Assembly (NCBI GenBank): GCA_014905825.1
Contig: JACGCN010000002.1
Coordinates: 744,001 to 808,000 of the forward strand
Length of the DNA stretch: 64,000 bases
DNA from: Lyophyllum atratum
Taxonomy: Eukaryota; Basidiomycota; Agaricomycetes; Agaricales; Lyophyllaceae
Direction of reading: 5' to 3'
The position numbers were made by a program, and so were the translations under genes. Positions 21,908-33,700 of the stretch are shown one piece after another. Within the stretch, counting starts at the first letter, position 1. Every line of letters begins with the position of its first letter. The notes beneath the pieces were generated by a model. That model was not told the DNA's origin. It did not search any database and saw only the letters and a program-made list of their open reading frames with translations.

Positions 21908-23349
21908 CTAGTGCTTATCACTAGATTGAAGGCTAACCTGCTCATCATGTCGATCGAGATTTCGTTTTCGAGGGTTGGCGTCTACGTCCATGGAATCGTC
22001 GTCCAGTTGGTCTGGCGAGATACCCGGCCAAACGTTGATTTTCGCATCTTCACCTCCTGTCACGAGCACATTGTTCTAAGAAAAACTTGTCAAACGCTTG
22101 TCCGCGGCGGAAAGACCTAAACCTACTTCGGAATCCCAAAGTAACGATCGAACAACGCCAGTGTGGCCGGTTGACCAGATGTTATGCAGATACCAAGGTG
22201 CGTCGGGGACGGATAAATTGGCGTTAGATAATAAAGCGACGTCGCCTCTGTTACAGACCGTCAGTGAATATGCTGAATGGCATAGACTACCGCGCTTACT
22301 CGTTCGACCCGACAAACACGCCTAAGGTTCCCGGAATAACTGGATTGCTCGCACACGTTATAAGGTAATCCGTCACCCAGGTTCGCTTTCCGTGCAGCAC
22401 TGGACTGCGAATGTCCACGTTTTGGTACAAATCAAGCTAAGCGGAGGGCGTGTAAGGACTTATCTCTAAGCGTTTGCGGGAAAAAACGCATACCTCGTGC
22501 GACCAAGTGCTGAATGTCTCCATATCACTTGCAGCCCATACTTTAGGACCCGAAGGCGCGTTGTTCCACCCAGCTTGCGAAACACTGGTGCCCCAATTGC
22601 CAACGTGAAGCACTGCTTCATCCTCGTCGGCCTCATCGGCATTGGATGTGCTAACGAGACCGTCTGAGGATGCGGATAGGAGAACGTTGCACGGCATCCC
22701 GGAATCCGCTTGCGCGAAAGATACGGTGGTTATATCATCGGAGTGGGTCGATCCATGGGATCGGAGAGGTGCTGCGGGCTGCCTTGGATCCCTTTGGATT
22801 CATGAGATTGGTGCAGTACGCGCTTCTGGATATGTCAACACGTACCAGTAGAGAATGAGTGCGTCGTCTCCTTGCATATCCGTCCCGGCGGCGACGGTCA
22901 ATCCATCCCACGAAAGATCGCAACACAGTAGTGATCGTGATGCACCTAGGTTAGTCACTGCAGAAGCCTTGAGCAGTCAAACTTTTGGCGGGCCTCATTT
23001 ATATTTCGGAACACACTTTTTATGCTATGGGAATTGGTCCGCGGATCCCAGATCTTGACACTTCCATCCTTTCCTGATGACATGAGTGTTCGGCCAGCGA
23101 TCCCAGCAGCTTATCCACGGCTTTTAAAGACGTGGTCGCGATATCATGCCCTGGTAGACTTCCGACGCCCTGCATAGTCGATTTGTCGAAGATACGGATT
23201 GCGTTGGTCGGGGCAGATTCCGAAGCTGCATAATGGCCAGGAAGGGAGGCTATAGAAAGGACATAGGCTTGGGAAGGGAGTTGGGCACATTTCACTGGGC
23301 TTTGGCAGAGTTTGGATTGCGGGGATTCCAGAAGCACAGGGGTCGCCAT
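21908..23349 (-). CDS. WD40-repeat protein resembling WDR89
   Basis: Spliced minus-strand gene that starts at ATG 23349 (MATPVLLESPQSK) and ends at TAG 21908-21910. Exons carry repeat-like units: YVLSIASLPGHYAASESAPT with NAIRIFDKSTMQGVGSLPGH, WDGLTVAAGTDMQGDDALIL, DEDEAVLHVGNWGTSVSQAG, and IWSTGHTGVVRSLLWDSEVG. The C-terminal exon gives NNVLVTGGEDAKINVWPGIS and then an acidic and basic tail (DDDSMDVDANPRKRNLDRHD). The order of the blocks and the short length (about 380 residues) resemble WDR89, a poorly studied WD40 protein. The WD40 fold is well supported; the WDR89 name is a resemblance only. Its stop lies about 115 bases from the convergent MSS1 stop. Confidence 0.72.
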
Positions 23350-24035
23350 TTCGACAATCTGGCGAGGCGACTCGGGACTCTTAGATCACTTTATTTGCAT
23401 GTGCTTGCCTAGAGCACCTTGTGCAGATTTAGCTCAGAGCGTGAATTTGACCTGTCCACGTCAGGTATGTGTGTCTGAGGCCTGCACCACTGCTTCACAG
23501 CGCAATGCACAATCCAGCCTGGCCTGGAAGACGAGAACGATGAGCAGGGTCAGTGAACAAGGCCGACGGGCTTTGTCAGAAAGCATTACATAATGCTTGT
23601 TGCCAGGGATAACCGAAACGGTTTCCCGCCACCCACCGCCACTCAACTTCTCCGTCTTTCTTCTCGTCGTCTTTGTTTTCGTCTTCGCCGTCGCCTCAAC
23701 AGCATCATCGTCTAATACCTTGGCCTCAAGACTTGGCCCGCATTCTTTACCCCCACACTCGCTTGGTTACCCACCAACCACACGACCTCACCCCTAATCT
23801 TCTTCCTTGAAGATTCCCTCTGATACTGTGCTTGCTTTCTCTTCGTTGCGCATTATCTGTCAATTATATTATGCCTCGCACTGGTACGTTATGCTCACAA
23901 TGTGCTTCCCCGTGCCTCCTATCTCAAGCACTATTCACCTCAAAGGTCCACGTCTTCACCGGTTACCGCACCGTCTGGATTATACCTTGATCCCTGCTCC
24001 GCTTGGTCCGTCTCTCCCGCCATCATCTTACGTAT
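23350..24035. other. Intergenic region upstream of the one-TM protein gene
   Basis: The region is CT-rich from 23640 to 24030, which suits a fungal promoter or 5' leader for the gene starting at 24036. No convincing coding sequence was seen. Confidence 0.4.
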
Positions 24036-24503
24036 ATGTCTAACCCGAATAACAAATCACATATAGACCTTTCCCTGCCTCTCGCCACGGAGAAGTCGCC
24101 ACTACCCGCAATCATCGTGACGCCGTCATCTCCATCGTCAACCCACGACTTTTCGATCGCGTTCTTGGCCCCGCCGCCCAAACCGACCCTCCTTGAGCGG
24201 ATTTCGTCATACGCGTCGACCAAGAGCCCCACGTCTCAATTCAGAGCGCGCACCTCGATCATCATCTTCGTCATCATCTTCGTTATGGTATGCCACGTGG
24301 TTACTCACAGCTTGGCCGCGCGGCGCCCGCACCTCGAGTTCTCAGTCCAAACCGGCGAGGCGCACATAGTTGACCCGTCGATTAACTGGTTCGACTTCCG
24401 CTCGCTCATCGGCAGCGACACTCCTGACGTGAAGGATGGTGTCGTGGGCTTGGATCCGTTCGCCCCGCAGTTGGCAGATACGTCCCTCCGGCCCATTAGT
24501 TAG
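24036..24503 (+). CDS. Small single-pass membrane protein, unrecognised
   Basis: One exon of 155 codons from ATG 24036 (MSNPNNKSHIDLSLPLATEK) to TAG 24501-24503. The N-terminal 70 residues are Ser/Pro-rich and probably disordered (AIIVTPSSPSSTHDFSIAF). Near residues 80-100 there is one strong hydrophobic helix (TSIIIFVIIFVMVCHVVTHS) preceded by Arg residues, so a type II topology with a cytosolic N-terminus is likely. The C-terminal 55 residues are soluble with several acidic positions (INWFDFRSLIGSDTPDVKDG). I recognise no family. The long uninterrupted frame, membrane helix and CT-rich leader support it as a real gene. Confidence 0.55.
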   Translation: MSNPNNKSHIDLSLPLATEKSPLPAIIVTPSSPSSTHDFSIAFLAPPPKPTLLERISSYASTKSPTSQFRARTSIIIFVIIFVMVCHVVTHSLAARRPHLEFSVQTGEAHIVDPSINWFDFRSLIGSDTPDVKDGVVGLDPFAPQLADTSLRPIS

Positions 24504-25821
24504 AGGGTTCAGGGACGGAAGGCGGCGACGCAATGAAGTACATGCCCGCACATTTGCATGATTACGACCTCGTTATTCTTTTATGGGCTCTTGGAGGTTA
24601 TTTTTGTCCTAAACGTGCTTGTCATCTTGACATTATTCATTGCTTTACCTTGCTGTCAGTGCGCGTGCGTTTCATCTGCTTCAACTAAAACTGGCAGCCC
24701 TTGAATCCCTATCATCGAGCGCTCAAAGGCGTTTTAGGCGCTAATCTAGACAATGGCCATGCCAAATGCCAAATTCGATAGTGACCGTTGTTGATTACTA
24801 TCAGTCCGCCGTCATGTACCGAGTTGAGCCTCGGACCTCTGCGCTGACTCGTAACACTGCCTCTGCAGGTCCTCGAGTTTTATACACGAGCTATAGGCAG
24901 GCACTTCATGCTCAGGTCAAAGGAACTCTAAGCAGTCATCGATCTGGAGCTTCGCTCAGGGGCAGGGTCACTGGAGCAAGAAACAAGGCAGGAGGACCTT
25001 TCACAAGGTCGCGATCCCGTGTTGCTCGTCTGCGCTAACATCCGTACATAGCGGAAAGCTTATCAAGAGCGCTTTTGTCGATCTGTCATGTTTCCCTGCA
25101 CCTGGCAGCCGTATGCGGCAGCCTCCTTCACAGTTCTCAGACAGTCACAATCACCTCACATCTAGACTTCATCATTAGATTTATTTTTTTGTTATCACTA
25201 CCAATGTCGTATGTACGATCTCGGTGGAAGGGCATATGGGATTGTAACTTCAAGGACAAATCTGAACGTACTGGACGAAAACCTTGAGCCAGATCCGCCG
25301 AGGCTTTGTTTTGACCGTCGACCATCCCAATTTGGCAAGGGTCTTGTTGTGGCTTGATTACGTGTCTTGGCAACAAACATTGATCATCGCCTCACCCTCG
25401 GCTCATCCCTATTCTTCCGTCATGGTCGCTGCAAAACTAATACCCATTTCAAACATCCAAACTCCCATGGTCATCGTCAAACTCGAAGCTATCTGCGCCT
25501 GCCCGAGGCGTCGTAACCTTGCTTGACGCCTAATGACATATCTATCACAGAGTCATCTGGACACTAGGGCTGTGCAGAATTCACGGCTCCTTCCTGATGA
25601 ATCTGACAGGGGACGCGCCACTGGTATCAGGAACAGCCAAATGTAAAACCTACGTTCCTGACTAACGTCCTTTAATGGCGAACTTGACTCGAAAAGGATG
25701 CAGGGGCCGTCCTCAATCGGAAATCAACGGTACATACAATAAAAAGAGAATTATTCGACAGTTGGCACTTGCCCTATTCCCTTGACTTGCCCCCAGTCTA
25801 CCGCTCACTGTCGCTGTTGTA
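24504..25821. other. 1.3 kb without a supported gene
   Basis: Frames in both directions are short and show no family resemblance or splice continuity. The 3' part (25740-25821) is presumably the promoter of the MARVEL-like gene. I see no transposon signature. Confidence 0.45.
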
Positions 25822-26758
25822 ATGTCTGCCCTTCTAATGCCAACATTGCGCAAGGCCGCTTTCGGTATGTATTCTTGAAAAGTTTGTGCTTCCTATGTTG
25901 GCTGAGCCCGCCATCACACTGTAGGCCTTGTCATTTTCTTCTCAATCATAGTACTGGCGTTGTCTGCTCATGCTCTCAACACGACAACAACACTTTTCGG
26001 CCTCTACTTCAACTTCACCGCGCTAGGTGTTGCAGCGGCTGCCCTTTCGTTGGTCTCATTGCCCGCGATGTATGTATGGTCCTCCTCCTTATACACCGCG
26101 ATGCTGAAACACTTCGCAGGCTTGTTGTAGATAATATGCGTAAGGGCGCGTTTACATCTATGATTCTCGTGGAAATTGCTTGGCTGGGTAAGTGTTATGG
26201 TTCTTTCTGTCTTATTACCTGAACTTCCGCTGACGGTCAAAAAGGTTTGCTTTGGGTTCTATGGTTGGCAACCGCTGCATCCGCATCCTCGTTGGGTTCA
26301 CTCGGCAGATGCAACTCCAGGAACTGTGGGTAACCTAATACCTACTTAATTCTTCAAATTTGACGAATTGGTCTTTCAATAGCCACTATCAACACCCTTT
26401 GCCATGAAATCGGTGCCATCCAAGCCTTCGCGCACTTGGCATGGCTAGCCCGTGAGTCACTTGTGCCGATGTCGAGGGTTCGAGCTCACCTTTTACTGCA
26501 GTGTTTGCTTACCTTGCGGCCCTCCTTACCTTCAGCGTCATGACCGCCAACCGCGGCTACAACAGAGTTTGGTACCAATCCGTCAAGGAGACTGATTTCA
26601 ACGCGCCTCCCGTTGCCCAGGCGCAGCAACCCATGCAGACCCAGTATATGCCTGCGCAGGACACTGGAGTTGCGTACCCCCCGCAAGGTTCTCCTGCGCC
26701 TGGTTGGGCAGGTCAGCCTCAACAGCAGCCGGTTACTTATCCCCAGGGCCAAGCTTGA
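25822..26758 (+). CDS. MARVEL-like four-helix membrane protein
   Basis: Spliced gene from ATG 25822 (MSALLMPTLRKAAFG) to the TGA ending at 26758. Exons give helix 1 (LVIFFSIIVLALSAHALNTT), helix 2 (FNFTALGVAAAALSLVSLPA), helix 3 (FTSMILVEIAWLGLLWVLWL), a loop with cysteines (SSLGSLGRCNSRNCATI), and helix 4 (LALFAYLAALLTFSVMTANR). The cytosolic tail is Pro/Gln-rich (PVAQAQQPMQTQYMPAQDTG). Four helices with a short Cys loop before the last one and a soluble C-terminus match the MARVEL-domain proteins that are abundant in mushrooms; these proteins sit in plasma membrane or vesicle membranes. The specific function is unknown. Confidence 0.75.
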
Positions 26759-26993
26759 AGTGACTTGCTCAATCTTTGTGAATGATTCCCTTGTACACAT
26801 CGTGTCAAAATTATTACCTATTGTGCGGTACCTTACATATGGAAGTCTGTCTTGCTTGCCTTTGCCTCCCAATAAATGTGTTTGCCTGGAGTCCCCGATA
26901 TGTCGAGATCCTAAGTTTGGTCTCAAGGTGACTTGGAAGGAACGTGACTAAACGTGGAACATGGTGTGACATCAATCAAGAAAAGTTGCGTTC

Positions 26994-27987
26994 ATGTTCT
27001 CGCGTGCTCTTCAGTGTCGTCCATGGCAGACCTACGCGTCGTCCTCGCGAGGTTTACATAGATTTGCATCTCGACCTCGACCATCAAGCATACCTTGCCG
27101 TACGGCACAGCGACACGCGATAGAGAAACGGCATGCCTCGAGTTACCCAGATCGGAACACCGTCGGGGTGAGCATATATCCTGTAGGCATTGACGTGCAA
27201 ATTTGGGCTAAGAAGAATGATCATTCTAGGTATTCACACCGAAGTCCGCAGCCCTCTTCATTATAGCCGGCATTGGACTGTTCTATTACTTCCGATATGA
27301 GAAAGTCAGACTGCTGGAACAACGCGGTGCGGTTTCGTACAACCTTGTGCAATGACTCGTAACTTACATTGGTCAATCTACTAGAGCAGGAACGTGCAAG
27401 CAAACAGTATGGCCGGCCGCAGATTGGTGGCCCATTCAACCTTACAACGCCAGAGGGCCAGCCTTTCACGGAACAAGATCTCCAGGGCAAATGGCCCCTC
27501 GTTTACTTTGGCTTCACGAATTGCCCCGATATCTGTCCAGAAGAGCTCGACAAGATGACCGCGGTTTTGAACGTCATCGGTACGTCGCCTATGGGTACTT
27601 TCGCATGGGGGCTCTCCTCACATCTGGACAGAGGAGGAACACGGTAAAATATTCCAGCCCGTGTTTATTTCAGTTGACCCAGCACGGGACACGCCTTCGC
27701 GCGTCGGCACATATCTGAAAGACTTCCACCCGTCGTTCGTCGGTCTTGTCGGTACGTACGACGCGACGAAGGCAGTGTGCAAAGCGTATCGCGTTTACTT
27801 CTCGACGCCTCCCAATGCGGACCCTGCGGGTGACTATCTGGTGGACCACTCAATTTTTGTATACCTTTTGGACCCACATGGGAAGTTTGTCGAAGCATTC
27901 GGTCAGGCTGTCCCTAAAGAGGACATCATAGCAAAAGTGGGGGAGGTGGTGGAAGAATGGAAGAAAGAGACAGGCAAGAAGGTGTAA
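26994..27987 (+). CDS. SCO1: Sco1-type mitochondrial copper chaperone for cytochrome c oxidase
   Basis: Sco1 delivers copper to the CuA site of cytochrome oxidase subunit 2 in the inner mitochondrial membrane. The start ATG 26994 opens an Arg/Ser-rich presequence (MFSRALQCRPWQTYASSSRG). After an intron comes the single membrane helix (AALFIIAGIGLFYYFRYEKV), then the thioredoxin-like domain: IGGPFNLTTPEGQPFTEQDL, the copper-binding CxxxC in FGFTNCPDICPEELDKM, VFISVDPARDTPSRVGTYLK, and the conserved His in DYLVDHSIFVYLLDPHG. Two short introns (near 27326-27386 and 27580-27630) restore the reading frame exactly. The stop is TAA 27985-27987. All metal ligands are present. Confidence 0.94.
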
Positions 27988-28251
27988 TTAGGTCTTGTAC
28001 ATACATTATTTAATTGAAGATAGAAAGTCCCTCCTCATCAAGAAAGTCCCTTTGCTCCCCATTGTACAGAAGGGTCCCGAATCTGTGAGATTTTGATGTT
28101 ACCTAATTGGTAATTGGGGAGTTGATGCCTCCCCAAATAAACCTTTTTTCGTTCTTGCTGTCATCTTGGTTCCTTTGAAGAGTACGTCCACCCTTTCTTT
28201 TATTCTTCCTCCAATACCTAACTCCCTGCTAGCCCGGTCTGCTTGGGCTCT

Positions 28252-30264
28252 ATGGACGCGCTATTCGTGCCGCTGGCTGACCTGGTCGGTGCCAGTGTCG
28301 ACCAAATCAAGGTAACACGTTCGTTCACCTCAACGACGGCGATGCCTAACAAATACTCCTTGGAATAGCTTATTTCATGTCTACTAATTGCATACCCGCT
28401 GGGGAGTGTCTTTGTCCGCATTCCGTCCTCAAAGCCCGGCTTGAGGCACCTCTTCAACATCGTTGTCGCCATCTTCTTCTTCTTCCCCGTGTTGAAGCTC
28501 TACTCGGGTTTCTTCCAGCTTCTCGCCAGCATCCTCGGAACATACTTTATTGCCCGATATGACACGAGTTCCCGCATGCCTTGGATTGTCTTCATGTGAG
28601 TCGCGTAAGACCAACTGTGCTCGTATAATGTTGACAACTCTCCATCGCAGCTTCGTCATGGGGCATTTAACTATCAAGTGAGTAATTCTGCTTCTCGCAT
28701 CCTCACACCTTTCTTACATGCCTCAATAGCCACGTCATCCGCGCGCTTTATGGGCTGAGTTACGAGACTATGGAGATTACTGGCCCCCAGATGGTGTTGA
28801 CTATGAAGCTCACCACATTTGCTTGGAACGTTTGGGATGGCCGAAGGCCAGCGGCAGTGCGTCTTGGTCATAACTTTTAAGCATATCAAAAGACGGTTAC
28901 CTTTCACCTAGGACTTGGACAAATGGCAGACAGTGAAGCGCATCACCGACTATCCTTCCCTACTTGAGTTCCTTGGCTACGCGTACGTCTCTTATAGTTC
29001 GACCTTGTGCCATCTCCTCAATCCAAAATTAGGTTCTACTTCCCCGGAATCCTCGTCGGCCCTTACCTGGATTTCCAAGAATACCGCAGCTTGATCAGCG
29101 AGACCATCTTCGAGGACGAGAAGGTTAAGGCTAAGGCCAAAACTGGCCGCAAGCTCCCCCAGGCAGGAAAGCGCGCCGCTTACTGGAGGATGTTCATGGG
29201 CCTGGTCTACTCTCGGAATCTTTGTTGTATTCGGTGGTCAGCACAACTTTTCGACTGCCCTCACACCTTGGTTTATGGAGCACAGTCTATTTGTTCGGCA
29301 AGTTTTCCTTTCCTTGATTCGCCACATCCTCACTAACCATGAGGTTTATAGGATCTTCTTGTTCCAGATATATGGCTTTTTGGAAAGGTCAAAGTACTAT
29401 GCCATCTGGATTCTTACAGAGGTGCGCTTCTGACCCTGATGTTATCGAATCTTTGGTCCTAACATGCTTTCTTTGTAGGGTGCTAGTATCGTTACGGGCC
29501 TCGGCTTCACTGGGTTCAGTCCTTCCGGCAAATCAATGTGGGACGGCGCGGCCAACGTCAAAGTCTTGGAGATCGAGATTCCATCCAACTTCAAGGTCCT
29601 CCTCGACTCGTGGAACATCAAGACCAACGTTTGGCTTCGAGAATGCGTTTACAAACGCGTCACACCCAAGGGCAAGAAGCCAGGTTTCAGGAGCAGCATG
29701 ATCACGTTCTTCACCAGCGCATTCTGGGTATGTATTCACTTCATGACTGTTTATTTGGCATTGACACTTTCACCATAGCATGGTATCGCCAGCGGCTACT
29801 ATTTGACTTTCCTTATGGGTGGATTCATCACCACCGTAGCGCGCCTCGCAAGGAACAACATCCGTCCTCTTCTTCTGTCACCCCCTGGCCAGCCCCAGTC
29901 AGACACGAAAGAAGTCTACGACATTGCCGGAACACTCCTCTCGACGCTCGTCCTGAACTTCGCCGCATCCCCGTTCATGCTCCTCTCCGCGGAGAACTCC
30001 ATCATGGCATGGTCCCGTCTGGGCTGGTATGGCCACATCATCATCTTCGGCGGTTTGGCATTCTTCTATCTCGGAGGAACTAGATACCTCAAGCAGCTTC
30101 AGGCCGATGCTGGGATTGCACCAGCTGCGAGGAAGCCTGCGGGAACGGACGGAAAGGAGAGTAGTAATGGAAGTGCTGCCACCAGTGGCGCCAGCACGCC
30201 CGCTGACGAGCAAGACGTTTGTCTACCTCCCAATCTTGACCAGGTCATACCGCCTCAAAAGTAA
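28252..30264 (+). CDS. ALE1: Lysophospholipid acyltransferase, MBOAT family (Ale1/Lpt1 type), with one apparent frameshift
   Basis: Membrane-bound O-acyltransferase that re-acylates lysophospholipids in the ER. From ATG 28252 (MDALFVPLADLVGASVDQIK) the exons give a run of membrane helices, MEITGPQMVLTMKLTTFAWN, VKRITDYPSLLEFLGYAFYF, GPYLDFQEYRSLISE, WDGAANVKVLEIEIPSNFKV and WNIKTNVWLRECVYKRVTP. The catalytic His lies in TSAFW-HGIASGYYLTF, split by the intron whose acceptor precedes the His codon near 29780. All these blocks match fungal Ale1. The frame breaks near 29211: reading FMGLVY and then LGIFVVFGGQHNFSTALTPW needs one base removed. The stop is the TAA ending at 30264. Confidence 0.9.
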
Positions 30265-30703
30265 AGCACCTCACTATCTACATAGATCTATAACCGGCTG
30301 GATGTCACATATGGAACACATTGCTAATTCTATCGGGTTGCGACTCTCAAAGCAGGTGTGAGTGAGTGAACGCTTCTCCCGGAGGAAAAGTTGTTTGGAG
30401 GGAACTGAGCCCTTGAAGAACATGACATATACTCTCGTCCATTGCCTGGCAAGTCATGTACCCTGGTCTTTCACATAGCCATTGTGAAGGTACACGCACC
30501 CATAGTTGTTGAACTCTTTGCTGTTATAGGACGTCGTCTTGGTGCCATATAAGTACTAGAGCTTCGCTTTGATATGCCGGGTTATGCGAAAGACCTTGCA
30601 TTCAATTCAGTATGGTATCAACGCCGATTGGGCAATACGATCTGCTCATGCGCGCTGTAATTTCAAGCGCCAGAAGAGCCAGTCTGAAATTCCACACACA
30701 AGA
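30265..30703. other. Convergent 3' flanks containing a diverged repeat
   Basis: This region separates the ALE1 and DIS3 stops. The stretch 30318-30420 (tggaacacatt ... gtgagtgaacgcttctccc) resembles 34972-35070, just upstream of DIS3. No gene seen. Confidence 0.4.
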
Positions 30704-33700
30704 TTACATGGACGAAGAGTCAACAGGATGTACCAAAGTCATTTTTACGCGTCCTCGTTGAGTGTTCCTATCCTTCTCGACCTCAATATTCACCACGACC
30801 TTGTCGAAGACGGCAATCGTGACCTCATCAGCATTAGCCGTGGTTGTGGGGACCGTTACCGTATAGTTATCAGCATCGAACCGGACCTCGCGCTTGAACA
30901 TGACGATGCCCTCGATCCCGAGCCTGGCAACACATTAGCCACCAGATTCCACCTGAGAAAAGCTTAAAATGCACTGACTTCGAGACGAACACTCCTAGGC
31001 CGTTCCTGAAAGTCCGGATGACGAACGCCTCCTCCCTGACCTGTCCCTTTTCCCTCTCGTTGCGACTCTTCAGCGCCTAGCCCAACGTAGAACTCGACAC
31101 TCGCACGCCCCGCCATCTGGGCCATCCGATGCCGGCGATTCACCACATCCAGAACTCGCTCAACATGGGATTTTGAATGCAGCGTCGCATGCAGCGACGT
31201 GTACCCGATGGCAGCCGACAGCTGCCGATGGGCGAGAACATCTACGCACTAGCAGTAGCGTAAGTATTGGTCACACCACGGGAGCCTATATTGGAGGGTA
31301 CTTGCCCGCGTAACGTCTGATCGGGCTTGTGAAGTGCTGTGTATATTGGGCTCGCGAGGCCATAATGACCGAACGTGTCTCGTCCGACACTGCCCGAGCA
31401 GAAGTATTCGGCGGACAACATGCACCGCGTCGCCATGATGCGGACAAGCGTGTTGAATGCCGGCTCATTAGGATCCTAGAGTTGGTAGGACCGTGTCAAC
31501 ATAACTCCCAGTGATGACAGAGGAGCACGTACGATGCACTTGTCCAACGAGGCCGCTAGGGCTCCAGAGCTTGACACGTCGAGCACCAGCCCTCTGCGCT
31601 TCATCAAGATATCTTGCAGCTTCTCAAAGTTTGTCCGAGGCGGTGGCAGATGACGTCTACGTATGCGCGACATAATGAGCCCAAAGAATCTTCGTTTGAG
31701 AAAAAGAAAGAGTTACGTACCTTAAGACCGCAGTTTGAGGGAACGTTTCTTGGATCTTCCTCGCCACACTGATGTTCGCCAACAACATGAACTCCTCAAC
31801 AAGGACTATTCGTCTCCCTCAGCTCTTTTTGCTCGACATCAATGGGCTCAGCCGACTCGGAGCTGTCGAGGTGGATCTTGACTTCCGGCGACGCGAGATT
31901 GAGGGCACCAGCAGCCATACGTCCTGCCTTGAGCTTCTGCGCCAATGTATTAAGCAGCCTGATCCCGGTTGTGAGCTCGTCTTGCAGGTTCCTACGTAAA
32001 AGGAGTGGATGGTAAGCTGGGCATGTGAGAGCTAGGGCTTTAAAACTTACGGATCGTCCTTCCGGATTTGGGCTTCTTCGTAGGTGAATGCAGCTTTTGA
32101 CGCGATGACTGACTTGACGAAGCGGACGTTAACGATCTCAGCCTCAGGAGTCATTTCCTGTAATTGTGGTTAGTGAAGGAGTCAAAAGCTCGAAAAAGAA
32201 CGAGTACCCAGATGGTCGAAAAGGCTAGCCGTTCAACATACGGTCGCAGGGAGCATAAGTTTGTGCCGAGAAGACTCGGAAGCATGTCAATACGCTTATC
32301 GACTAGGTAGACGGTTGTGCCTCTTGAAGCCGCCTCGCTATCCATCGGGTTATCCGGGAGTACGAAGTGCGATACATCCGCGATATCTGGGTAGTCCCGT
32401 TGACGACAAAAGACGGTTCATCAAAAGGATAGGACTCACGGACGCCTGCTTCAATATTACCATTAGGTAGATATCGTGCATGCAGGGCATCGTCAATGTC
32501 TTGACAATCTATGAGACATGTATAAATCAGCCAATAATCACAGATAGGGCAGAAGTTCACTCACTGGGGGGGTCGATGCTACAAACGATCAGATCCCTGA
32601 AATCCACGCGATCCCTCCACTCCGGAACCACATCACTCTTTGGAGGCACCACCCATTGCTCGCCCTCTGAAGGCAAGCAGTCAAGGATTGCCTTCCCAAA
32701 CGGACGATAGGGGACCTCAAACTCCAGCAACAAGCTCTCCTGCTCCGCCTCCTTGCTCTCGGCTTTTCCGAGGGCGCGGACGAAGTGACCTTCTGGGTAC
32801 CGCGAGGTCACATCCCACCGGTCGATGGTCACCAGGATCTTCTGGCCGATGAGACTTGGTGCTTGTCGGGTGCGAAGGCGGATGCGCGGGAGAAGACGTG
32901 AGACCGGGGTGGCGAACACCGTTTGTTGCGAAAGGGAGGTTGCGTTCGATGTCGTCAGCGATGTGCTATCAATGTGACAAACATAGCTGGAGAACGGAAG
33001 TATCTTAAGGGATGGCGGAATGATCTAAGGGATAGCCACTTACGCCCGCCAATTACGCTTGATGACGCCTACTATCCGTCCTGTCGGTTGCTTTTCGGAC
33101 GTACGTTTAACATCTTCTGATAACAGAACTTGCTTCTCGCGCTGAGTGACCTGGTCCACCTCCTCTTCATCACCCTCATCACCAGAGAATTCAACGTCAT
33201 CATTCTTCAGCGTCGCTGTAGACGGGTATTAAAAACCTCGAAATCCGTTACCAAACGAAAGGCACTCACAGTCTGCATCTACGACTTCATCAGCGGGCGC
33301 CTTCCACTCTTTCTCATCGAACACTTCAACGACTACCACGTCGCCGTTGACAGCCCGGTTCATGTTTTCGCGGCCAACTAGGAGCACTGGCTTCGTGAAA
33401 GCTGGTATTGAGACACTTCCCTGACTCATGCTGTCAGCGCGAGGTCACGAAACTCTAGAATAAGTATACCTCCAGATAGTTATAAACGTTCGCATTAAAG
33501 TGCCCTTGGTGCAGCTCGCCGGCTTTTACGCCTGCAACGCAGGTCGCGGTGGAAAGGTACTGTGCGGATGATCAGCTTCTGACCATAGCTCGGCCGGACG
33601 ACTCACATCTGGATAGAGCGCTTGCCGACCGGTCGTGGCGGCAGTCGGCTCGATGTTGTTCGTACCCTCAGCTGCAAGTAGGTCAAGGAGCTGCGTCGGC

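Noticed and set aside
24766..25038. Plus-strand frame MPNSIVTVVDYYQSAVMYRV
   Set aside because: No family resemblance, no splice continuity and basic low-complexity end; insufficient support for a gene.
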